From the NCBI GenBank assembly GCA_052386455.1, contig JBQTKD010000153.1, forward strand, positions 1 through 19,539: 19,539 nt of DNA. The letters are read 5' to 3'. The stretch is from JBQTKD01 sp052386455 (GTDB lineage Bacteria; Actinomycetota; Actinomycetes; Sporichthyales; Sporichthyaceae). Position numbers and translations under genes: made by a program. Shown piece after piece: positions 1 to 5,964 of the stretch. A model generated the notes under the pieces. That model saw only the letters and a list, made by a program, of their open reading frames with translations. It did no database searches and was not told where the DNA came from. Position 1 is the first letter of the stretch. Every line of letters starts with the position of its first letter.

Positions 1-389
1 GTTCGCGCTCGACCGCTACGCACCCACCCGCTGACCCATTGGGTAATACACGCCCACACCCGAAAACCCCTACTGACCAGCGGAAACACCGCGCACACCC
101 GAGCTAGCCGGGAAACTCCCGCTAGGAGTCGACGTCGCCGCGGAGGGCCGCGTTGGCGTCCCCGCGGAGATGGCCGGCGGCGACTGGCGAACACGGTGCG
201 GTGACGCTCGCTCGCGAGGCCGGGACTGCGGCGCACGTGCCGGGGCGAGGGCTCGCGGCGGGATGGCCGGACCGGGGGCTCGTCCCAGCCCTCGGCCACG
301 ATCTCCTCGAACTGGGCCCGAAGCAGATCGGGATCGTTCAGGACGATGTCGAGGAAGGCTTCGGCCTCGCTGGCCGAGCGCGTACTCAC
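1..389 (-). CDS. Possible small hypothetical protein, 3' end uncertain or frame-shifted
   Basis: An open frame reads leftward from a GTG at 389 and runs off the left edge without a stop. Its first ~50 residues (beginning VSTRSASEAEAFLDIV, then DPDLLRAQFEEIVAEGWDEPP) have strong G/C third positions and an acidic, amphipathic character. From memory they resemble a small actinobacterial protein family of unknown function that often lies near mobile or plasmid-like genes. After about residue 60 this frame becomes Arg/Pro-rich with poorer third positions. Another minus-strand frame looks better there and stops at a TAG at 122-124 (ending GDVDS), so a frameshift or decay is possible. A GGTGGTGA stretch lies just upstream of the start. 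No function is assigned. Confidence 0.35.
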   Translation of the reverse strand, partial: MSTRSASEAEAFLDIVLNDPDLLRAQFEEIVAEGWDEPPVRPSRREPSPRHVRRSPGLASERHRTVFASRRRPSPRGRQRGPPRRRRLLAGVSRLARVCAVFPLVSRGFRVWACITQWVSGWVRSGRAR

Positions 390-473
390 GGGAATCACCA
401 CCAAGAAGAACGCCGCCGCCGCTTCGGCGGGCCCTGGGCGCGGAGGACGAGCGCCGGATGCGCTGCCCGCCAG

Positions 474-495
474 ATCTATGTTGGGGGCCATAGAT
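474..495. promoter_or_regulatory. Perfect 7-bp dyad, candidate operator
   Basis: ATCTATG and CATAGAT are separated by 8 bases (474-480 and 489-495). The element is unusually AT-rich for this sequence and lies about 70 bases upstream of the MerR-like start. A TTGAAT hexamer (495-500) abuts its right arm and could be a -35 box. Autoregulation by the MerR-like protein is inferred. The site is not the HspR box consensus (CTTGAGT-N7-ACTCAAG). Confidence 0.35.
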
Positions 496-528
496 TGAAT
501 GGCAACGACAGTTGATGTCAAGTACTCT

Positions 529-542
529 GGGCGAAACAGATC
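529..542 (+). repeat. 14-base direct element, copy 1 (upstream of MerR gene)
   Basis: GGGCGAAACAGATC ends 21 bases before the MerR-like ATG. A copy with one mismatch (GGGCGAAACACATC) is at 890-903, just after that gene and upstream of the guanidine riboswitch. Both copies lie in promoter regions in the same orientation, so a shared regulatory site is plausible. Confidence 0.45.
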
Positions 543-563
543 TAGCGGAATCAGGGAGTGTGC

Positions 564-890
564 ATGGCGGCGTCTCCGACGGGCTCGGCGATGGAACTGA
601 GCCAGCACATGCCGCTCTACGGGATCTCGGTCGCCGCCGAGCTGAGCGGGGCCAACCCGCAGATGCTGCGCGCGTACGAGGCGGGCGGCCTGATCGACCC
701 GCACCGTACCGAGGGGGGCACCCGCCGCTACAGCAACGAGGATCTGGCGACCGTCGCGCGCATCACGACGTTGCTGGCCGCAGGCCTCAATCTGGCCGGG
801 ATCAAGCAGGTCTTCGCCCTGCAGGCCGAGAACCGACGTCTCCAGAACGAGATCGACGACCTGCGAGAAAGGGTCGAGGTGGTCGGCTAG
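564..890 (+). CDS. MerR-family transcriptional regulator, HspR-like
   Basis: A 108-residue DNA-binding protein. The N-terminal winged helix-turn-helix of the MerR family spans about residues 18-85. It shows the HspR-style core ISVAAELSGANPQMLRAYE, then GGTRRYSNEDL (wing) and GLNLAGIKQVF. A short coiled coil (about 85-105; LQAENRRLQNEIDDLRERV) should dimerise it. There is no C-terminal effector domain, so it resembles HspR and other minimal MerR proteins rather than metal or drug sensors. The ATG at 564 was chosen because AGGGA (553-557) sits six bases upstream; a GTG at 558 and an ATG at 591 are alternatives. It points toward the guanidine operon but is separated from it by 229 bases containing the riboswitch and terminator. 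Control of that operon is possible but unproven. Family call is firm; target unknown. Confidence 0.88.
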   Translation: MAASPTGSAMELSQHMPLYGISVAAELSGANPQMLRAYEAGGLIDPHRTEGGTRRYSNEDLATVARITTLLAAGLNLAGIKQVFALQAENRRLQNEIDDLRERVEVVG

Positions 891-903
891 GGCGAAACAC
901 ATC
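890..903 (+). repeat. 14-base direct element, copy 2 (upstream of guanidine riboswitch)
   Basis: GGGCGAAACACATC begins at the last base of the MerR-like stop codon and matches 13 of 14 positions of the element at 529-542. GTTTACG follows, giving an imperfect inverted repeat (GCGAAAC ... GTTTACGC) around it. It lies in the presumed promoter region of the guanidine operon. Confidence 0.45.
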
Positions 904-976
904 GTTTACGCGCGACCGCTTGCCAGGTAACACCGAGCCCATTGACTGGGCGACGACTCGCAGGACTGCGAGGCGC

Positions 977-1070
977 GTCTAGGGTTCCGCCACCGCTCGC
1001 GGTGGGACTGGTCCAAGAGACGAGGCGGAGCGGCAACGCTCCGTTCCACGGCGGGAGAAAAGCCCGGGAG
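977..1070 (+). ncRNA. Guanidine-I riboswitch aptamer (ykkC-yxkD, subtype 1)
   Basis: The conserved ykkC core elements appear in order: CTAGGGTTCCG (979-989), ACTGGTCCAAGAGA (1007-1020), ACGGCGGGA (1048-1056) and AAAAGCCCGGGAG (1058-1070). Between them are two perfect hairpins. One is CCACCG/CGGTGG with a CTCG loop (990-1005); the other is CGGAGCG/CGCTCCG with a GCAA tetraloop (1026-1043). The only departure from the consensus as I remember it is A for G in GGUCCGAGAG. This class binds guanidinium and controls guanidine export or degradation genes. The downstream permease, UAAP pair, carboxylase and allophanate hydrolase fit the guanidine subtype rather than the ppGpp or PRPP variants. Confidence 0.95.
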
Positions 1071-1092
1071 GCCAATTCGGCCCGGGCTTTTT
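1058..1092 (+). terminator. Intrinsic terminator, expression platform of the guanidine riboswitch
   Basis: AAAAGCCCGGG (1058-1068) and CCCGGGCTTTTT (1081-1092) form a perfect 11-bp stem with a 12-base loop, ending in a T run. The left arm is also the conserved last strand of the aptamer. Guanidine binding should therefore hold it in the aptamer and prevent termination, giving an ON-switch. It ends 27 bases before the permease ATG. Confidence 0.93.
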
Positions 1093-1119
1093 GCGTTTCG
1101 GGCCAGATCGGAGGCCCGA

Positions 1120-2685
1120 ATGACCGCGATCGCCACTCCCCCCGCAACGCCGCCGCCGAGCGACGTCGCCGACGCTGGGGACCTCTCCACCTTCGGCTAC
1201 CAACAGCAGCTGCACCGAAGCATCGGCTCCTACGGGTCCTTCGCCGCCGGCTTCTCCTTCGTCTCCATCCTGACGACGGTCTTCCAGCTCTTCGCGTTCG
1301 GCTTCGCCTTCGGCGGCCCGGCGTTCTTCTGGACGTGGCCGATCGTGTTCGTCGGCCAGCTCATGGTCGCCCTGTGCTTCGCCGAACTCGCCGCGCGGTA
1401 TCCGATCTCCGGGTGCATCTACCAGTGGGCCAGCCGCCTCGGCGGCAAGATCTGGGGCTGGGCGGCCGGCTGGCTGATGCTCGTCGCGCAGACCGTCACG
1501 GTGGCCGCCGCGGCGATCGCGCTGCAGATCGTGCTGCCCGCGATCTGGAGCGGATTCGCGATCCTGGACAACCCGACGCACAACGCGGTGCTCCTCGGCA
1601 GCGCGCTGCTGATCGTCACCACGGCCATCAACGCCGCCGGCGTCGGGCTGATGTCGCGCATCAACAGCATCGGCGTGACCGTCGAGATCGTCGGCGTGAT
1701 CCTGCTCTGCATCGCGCTGTTCGCGGTGGCCGAGCGCGGCCCGGACGCCGTACTGCAGCGTCCCGAGGGCTCCCCCGGCGGCACCGCCTACTTCTCGGCC
1801 TTCGTGATCTCCGGCCTGATGGCCGCCTACGTGATGGTCGGCTTCGACAGCGCCGGAGAGCTGTCCGAAGAGACGAAGAACCCGCGCTACACCGCGCCGC
1901 GCACGATCCTCCGCGCGCTGATCGCCTCCGCAGTGGGCGGTGCGTTCATGTTGCTCGCGACCATGATGGCCGCGCCGAGCCTCGGCGACGGCACCCTCGG
2001 CGACCCGGCCGCGGGCCTGCCCTACGTGCTGACCGAGCGCCTCGGTTCCGTCCTCGGCCGCGTGTTCCTCTGCGCCGTCGTCGTCGCGGTCTGCGTGTGC
2101 ACGCTCGCCATTCAGACCGCCGGCAGCCGCATGGTGTTCTCGATGGCGCGCGATAGGGTCCTGCCGCTCTCCGGCCCGCTCTCGAAGGTCAACGCTCGCA
2201 CCGGCACCCCGATTCTGCCCGCCGTCGTCATCGGCGTCGTGGCCGCCGCGGTCCTGCTCGTCAACGTCGGCAACTCGCTGCTGTTCCTGGCCCTGGCCAG
2301 CGTCTGCATCATGCTGCTCTACATCGCCTACCTCATGGTGACGATCCCTCAGTTGAACCGTCGCCTTGCAGGCGCCTTCCGCGACACCGAGGGCCCCGAG
2401 GGCGAGAAGCTGTTCGGCCTCGGCCGCTGGGGCGTCGCAGTGAACGTCGCGGCCGTGTTCTGGGGCGTCGCCATGGCGATCAACCTCGGCTGGCCGCGCA
2501 CCGAGGTCTTCGGCGAACCCTGGTACCTGCACTGGTTCCCGCAGATCTTCCTCGCCGGCACCGCGTTCGTGGGCTTCCTCGCGTGGCTGTCGCTGCAGGA
2601 CGAGCCCATCTTCGGCAAGAAGAAGCCCGTCGCGCCGCACATCGTCGCCCTCGCCGCCGCCACCACCGCTGCAGGTGCCGAATGA
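1120..2685 (+). CDS. APC-superfamily permease, predicted guanidine importer
   Basis: A 521-residue integral membrane protein of the amino acid-polyamine-organocation superfamily. About twelve hydrophobic segments can be traced from residue ~38 to ~510. The N-terminal region has the family's glycine-rich first helix (SIGSYGSFAAGFSFVSI), and the loop after TM6 reads FDSAGELSEETKNPRYTAPRTI, typical of the APC signature. Permeases of this type are a standard neighbour of urea carboxylase/UAAP operons and are usually annotated only as amino acid permeases. Here it is the first gene after a guanidine riboswitch, so uptake of guanidine or a guanidino compound is inferred. GGAGG (1110-1114) precedes the ATG by five bases. 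The stop overlaps the next start (ATGA). A generic amino acid permease is the alternative. Confidence 0.9.
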   Translation: MTAIATPPATPPPSDVADAGDLSTFGYQQQLHRSIGSYGSFAAGFSFVSILTTVFQLFAFGFAFGGPAFFWTWPIVFVGQLMVALCFAELAARYPISGCIYQWASRLGGKIWGWAAGWLMLVAQTVTVAAAAIALQIVLPAIWSGFAILDNPTHNAVLLGSALLIVTTAINAAGVGLMSRINSIGVTVEIVGVILLCIALFAVAERGPDAVLQRPEGSPGGTAYFSAFVISGLMAAYVMVGFDSAGELSEETKNPRYTAPRTILRALIASAVGGAFMLLATMMAAPSLGDGTLGDPAAGLPYVLTERLGSVLGRVFLCAVVVAVCVCTLAIQTAGSRMVFSMARDRVLPLSGPLSKVNARTGTPILPAVVIGVVAAAVLLVNVGNSLLFLALASVCIMLLYIAYLMVTIPQLNRRLAGAFRDTEGPEGEKLFGLGRWGVAVNVAAVFWGVAMAINLGWPRTEVFGEPWYLHWFPQIFLAGTAFVGFLAWLSLQDEPIFGKKKPVAPHIVALAAATTAAGAE

Positions 2686-3374
2686 GCCTGCTGCGCCACG
2701 AGATTCCCGGCGGTGCGGCCCTTTCCCTGCTGGTGCGCGGCGGACGGGAACTGAGACTGACCGCCGCTCGAGCCGGGGCCAACTGCTCCGTGCTGCTCTA
2801 CGCATTCGACCGCGTGGACCGGCTCAACGTGCCGGACACGCTCAAGGCGCAGATGTCCGCGTGCATCCGCCCGCCCATGGTCCTGATGTCCGACCGCGGC
2901 ACTGCGCTCGCCTCGGTCACCGGATCCTCGCTCGACTGGCACGACGCCATCACCGGGCACTCCCTCGACGAGCACGCCGCGGCCCATGGGCCCTCGGACT
3001 ACCAGGCGGACCGCAACGCCTGGCGACGCAGCGCGCGCCACGGTTTCCTTGCAGAGCTGCGAAAGCACGGCATGGACGCCGTCGACCTGCACGCGTGTGT
3101 CAACTTCTTCAGCAAGGTGGGGGTGGACGACGCCGGCCGGTTGGGGTTCGTCGCCGGGCATTGCGCCGCGGGCGACTGGGTGAGCCTGCGGGCCGAACAG
3201 GACCTGCTGGTCGTGTGTTCCACTGCCCCGCATCCGATGGACGTCGCGTGGAGCCCGGCCTCGGTGAGCGTCGAGGTCAACGACGTGGCGCCGTGGGGCA
3301 TCGACGATCCCTCGGTCCTGTTTCGGGCCGAGAGTGCCCGAGCGCTGCAGGCTGCTCGGGCGGTGTTCGCATGA
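2682..3374 (+). CDS. UAAP/DUF1989 protein, predicted carboxyguanidine deiminase subunit
   Basis: A 230-residue DUF1989-family protein, one of the paired urea amidolyase-associated proteins (UAAP1/UAAP2). The signature blocks are visible: EIPGGAALSLLVRGGRELRL, NVPDTLKAQ, then HACVNFFSKV and GDWVSLRAEQDLLVV in the second half. In guanidine-degrading bacteria the two UAAP proteins form the heteromeric carboxyguanidine deiminase (CgdAB), which converts carboxyguanidine to allophanate and ammonia. This subunit has WHDA where its partner has CGRHDT, and APHPMD where the partner has CPQLNNPC, so it lacks the partner's cysteines. It may be the structural or substrate-binding member. The start ATG overlaps the permease stop, and its own stop overlaps the next ATG. 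I did not assign CgdA versus CgdB. Confidence 0.9.
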   Translation: MSLLRHEIPGGAALSLLVRGGRELRLTAARAGANCSVLLYAFDRVDRLNVPDTLKAQMSACIRPPMVLMSDRGTALASVTGSSLDWHDAITGHSLDEHAAAHGPSDYQADRNAWRRSARHGFLAELRKHGMDAVDLHACVNFFSKVGVDDAGRLGFVAGHCAAGDWVSLRAEQDLLVVCSTAPHPMDVAWSPASVSVEVNDVAPWGIDDPSVLFRAESARALQAARAVFA

Positions 3375-3988
3375 CCGCCACCCTTGCCGCGACGGCGCTG
3401 GACCTCGTCGTCGGCTCCGGCGACGGGTTCGCCGGGATCGTGCCCGCGGGCGGCGAGCTGTGGATCGTCGACCTGGCCGGCAACCAGGCCGTCGACACGC
3501 TCTTCTACGACGCGCACGACCTGACCAACCGGTACAGCGCGATGGACACCGTCCGCGAGCAGGGCGCGGTGTACCTGACCGAGGGCTCGCGGCTGCTGTC
3601 GCAGAACGGCGACGAACTCGTCCGGATCGTCGAGGACACCTGCGGGCGGCACGACACGCTCGGCGGCGCGTGCGCGCAGGAGTCCAACCTGGTCCGCTAC
3701 GGCGCCCACACCCGGCACCAGCACGCGTGCCGCGAGACGTTCCTCCGATACGGCGCCGCGTTCGGCATCGGCACCCGCGAACTCGGCCACAACGTCAACT
3801 TCTTCATGAACGTGCCGCTCACCCCGGACGGCGGGCTCACCTTCGCCGACGGAGTGTCCGCGCCGGGCAAACACGTGACGCTGCTGGCCGCACGCGACGT
3901 GCTGGTGCTGATCAGCAACTGCCCGCAGCTCAACAACCCCTGCAACGGCTGGGATCCCACGCCCGTGCAACTCCTCGGGCGGTGGTGA
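3371..3988 (+). CDS. UAAP/DUF1989 protein, cysteine-containing carboxyguanidine deiminase subunit
   Basis: A 205-residue partner of the preceding gene in the same DUF1989 family. Conserved blocks include DLAGNQAVDTLFYDAHD, EDTCGRHDTLGGAC, HNVNFFMNVPLTPDGGLTF and ISNCPQLNNPCNGWDPTPV. The CGRHDT motif and the NNPCNG cysteine are the residues I would expect to form the metal or catalytic site, from DUF1989 homologues. The two proteins are expected to act together on carboxyguanidine made by the next gene's enzyme, giving allophanate for AtzF. It starts on an ATG overlapping the upstream stop and ends within four bases of the carboxyltransferase start. Strong family match. The enzymatic role rests on published work on the guanidine pathway rather than on this sequence alone. 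Confidence 0.92.
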   Translation: MTATLAATALDLVVGSGDGFAGIVPAGGELWIVDLAGNQAVDTLFYDAHDLTNRYSAMDTVREQGAVYLTEGSRLLSQNGDELVRIVEDTCGRHDTLGGACAQESNLVRYGAHTRHQHACRETFLRYGAAFGIGTRELGHNVNFFMNVPLTPDGGLTFADGVSAPGKHVTLLAARDVLVLISNCPQLNNPCNGWDPTPVQLLGRW

Positions 3989-5964
3989 CCGTGGGCTCGG
4001 TCGAAGTTCTCTCCCCCGGTGTGCAGACCACGGTGCAGGACCTCGGCGGACGGCCGGGCATGTGGGACGTCGGCGTCCCGCCGTCCGGCGCGTGGGACGA
4101 CTTCGCGTTCGCCCTCGCCAACCGGGCCGTGGGCAACTCGCCTCGCGCCGCGGGGCTGGAGGCCGTGCTGACCGGTCCGGTGCTGCGGTTGCACCGAAGG
4201 ACGCTGGTCTGCGTGGCGGGTGCCGCCGAGTCGGCGACCCTCGACGGACGGCCGCTGCGCCCGGGCGTCGTGGCCGTTGCGGCGCCCGGGTCCGTGCTGG
4301 ACATGGGGCCCTGCGGTGCTCCGGGCATGCGTGGCTACCTCGCCGTCTCCGGCGGCATCGCCGTCCCGGTCGACCTGGGCAGCCGGGCCACGTTCCTGCT
4401 CGGGAAGTTCGGCGGCCACCAAGGCCGTGCACTTCTCGCCGGCGACGTGCTTCCGCTCGGCGGCGTCGAGAACCTCGATGCGCCGTTGGACGTCGCGCCC
4501 CTCTTGCCTCCGCTGGTCTCGGACTGGACGCTGCGGGTGCTCGCCGGACCTCACGGGGCGCCGGAGCATCTGACCGCCGCGGGCGTCGAGGAGTTCTTCG
4601 CGGTTCCGTGGGAGGTCGACCACCGCGCCGACCGCACCGGCATCCGACTGATCGGGCCCGCTCCCCTGTGGGCCCGGACCGACGGTGGGGAAGCGGGGCT
4701 GCATCCGTCGAACATCCACGACAGCGCGTATCCGATCGGCGGGATCATGATCTCCGGGGACACCCCGGTCGTCGTCGGTCCGGACGGGCCGAGCCTGGGC
4801 GGATTCGTCGTCCCGGCCGTGGTGATCGAGGCCGACCGCTGGATCCTCGCCCAGCTCCGGCCCGGCGACACGGTGCGGCTCGCTCCGGTGTCGCCCGAGC
4901 TGGCGGACGCCGCCTGGGCGCACCGGCAGGCGTTGCTCGCCGAGCCCCGCAACGAGCTGACGGAGCCTCAGATCGCAATGCCCGCGCTGCTTTCCGTCCT
5001 CGACCCAGTGCTCGCGCGGATCCCCGGCGTCGGCTCGGCGCCGGACCTGGTCGTGCGCCGGGCGGGCGACCACCACCTGCTGCTGGAGGCGGGGCCGGCA
5101 CAGCTCGACCTGCGCGTGCGGGTCTGGGTGCACCTGCTGGCCCAGGCACTGCGCGAAGGTGCGGGTGGGCGGATCGGCGAGCTCACCGAGGGCGTGCGGT
5201 CCGCGCTCGTCCAGGTGCGCGGCGGCAGTGCGGCACTGCGACACGTCGCGGGCCTGGTCGGCGAACTCGCCTCCGAGATCCCCGACCCGGACGGGGTCGT
5301 GCTGCCGGTTCGCGAGGTGACGCTGCCGATCGCGCTGGACCACCCCCTCGCCCACGAGGCCATGGCCCGGTACGCCCGCGGCGTGCGGCCGGACGCGCCG
5401 TGGTGCCCGGACAACGTCGAGTTCATTCGCCGCGTCAACGACCTCGAGAACCGCGACGACGTCTTCGACGTGCTGTGCGCCGCGACCTACCTGGTGGTCG
5501 GCCTCGGCGACGTGTACCTCGGAGCGCCGGTGGCCGTGCCGATCGATCCACGGCACCGCCTGGTCACCACCAAGTACGACCCGGCGCGGACCTGGACGCC
5601 GCAGAACGCCGTCGGCATCGGCGGGGTCTACCTCTGCGTGTACGGAATGGAGGGTCCCGGTGGGTACCAACTCGTCGGGCGCACCGTTCCGGTCTGGCGC
5701 CACGTTCCGGGCTCGGCCGATCCCCCGTGGCTGCTGCGGCCCTTCGACCGGTTGCGGTTCGCGCCGGTGAGCGCCGAGGAACTGGCGGAGCGTCGCGCGG
5801 CGATCAAGTCCGGCGCCGAGGATCTGCAGGTTCGCCCGGCGGAATTTTCCCTCGCCGAGTGCGCCGCTCTGGAGGCCGAGCACGCCCTGGAGATCGCGGC
5901 CACCCGGTCGCGTCGTCGCGGCGCCTTCGAAGCCGAGCGCGAGCGTTGGGCGGTGTCGCGATGA
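3985..5964 (+). CDS. Carboxyltransferase-only urea/guanidine carboxylase homologue
   Basis: A 659-residue protein matching the central carboxyltransferase part of urea/guanidine carboxylase. An AHS2/KipA-like domain (about 5-300) contains QTTVQDLGGRPG, VGVPPSGAWDD and, near residue 233, DGGEAGLHPSNIHD. An AHS1/KipI-like domain follows (about 345-555), with ELTEGVRSALVQ, APWCPDNVEFIRR, GLGDVYLGAP (near 506) and TWTPQNAVGIGG. It ends with the linker that normally precedes the biotin carrier (FDRLRFAPVS ... AFEAERERWAVSR). Full-length enzymes are about 1200 residues. The N-terminal ATP-grasp biotin carboxylase (~450 residues) and C-terminal carrier with its MKM lysine are missing. The predicted reaction is carboxyl transfer to guanidine, with the carboxybiotin donor supplied in trans. 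GTG 3985 overlaps the upstream stop; GTG 3991 is an alternative. Generic tools may call it 5-oxoprolinase. Confidence 0.93.
   Translation: MTVGSVEVLSPGVQTTVQDLGGRPGMWDVGVPPSGAWDDFAFALANRAVGNSPRAAGLEAVLTGPVLRLHRRTLVCVAGAAESATLDGRPLRPGVVAVAAPGSVLDMGPCGAPGMRGYLAVSGGIAVPVDLGSRATFLLGKFGGHQGRALLAGDVLPLGGVENLDAPLDVAPLLPPLVSDWTLRVLAGPHGAPEHLTAAGVEEFFAVPWEVDHRADRTGIRLIGPAPLWARTDGGEAGLHPSNIHDSAYPIGGIMISGDTPVVVGPDGPSLGGFVVPAVVIEADRWILAQLRPGDTVRLAPVSPELADAAWAHRQALLAEPRNELTEPQIAMPALLSVLDPVLARIPGVGSAPDLVVRRAGDHHLLLEAGPAQLDLRVRVWVHLLAQALREGAGGRIGELTEGVRSALVQVRGGSAALRHVAGLVGELASEIPDPDGVVLPVREVTLPIALDHPLAHEAMARYARGVRPDAPWCPDNVEFIRRVNDLENRDDVFDVLCAATYLVVGLGDVYLGAPVAVPIDPRHRLVTTKYDPARTWTPQNAVGIGGVYLCVYGMEGPGGYQLVGRTVPVWRHVPGSADPPWLLRPFDRLRFAPVSAEELAERRAAIKSGAEDLQVRPAEFSLAECAALEAEHALEIAATRSRRRGAFEAERERWAVSR

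Larger units (their letters stand above)
390..557. other. Intergenic region upstream of the MerR-family gene
   Basis: This stretch separates the leftmost possible gene from the MerR-like gene. No convincing gene is seen. It contains the dyad at 474-495, a short TTGA-N2-TCAA inverted repeat at 512-521, and one copy of a 14-base element repeated after the MerR gene. The promoter of the regulator should lie here, but no clear -35/-10 pair stands out. Confidence 0.6.

Noticed and set aside
942..970. TTGACT (942-947) as the -35 box of the guanidine operon
   Set aside because: No acceptable -10 hexamer lies 16-18 bases downstream (ACTGCG and neighbours). Not listed as a promoter.
979..2805. A ~600-residue open frame antisense to the permease, and similar long antisense or out-of-frame runs elsewhere (for example 4062-5960 plus, 5628-8714 minus)
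   Set aside because: Arg/Gly/Ala/Pro-rich translations with no motifs, typical shadow frames of GC-rich genes. The overlapping frames carry clear conserved families.
3985..5964. Annotation as 5-oxoprolinase subunits (PxpB/PxpC, KipI/KipA)
   Set aside because: The AHS domains are shared, but the AHS2-then-AHS1 order in one chain, motifs such as DGGEAGLHPSNIHD and GLGDVYLGAP, the ~100-residue C-terminal linker and the neighbouring UAAP and atzF genes are those of urea/guanidine carboxylase. There is no PxpA gene.
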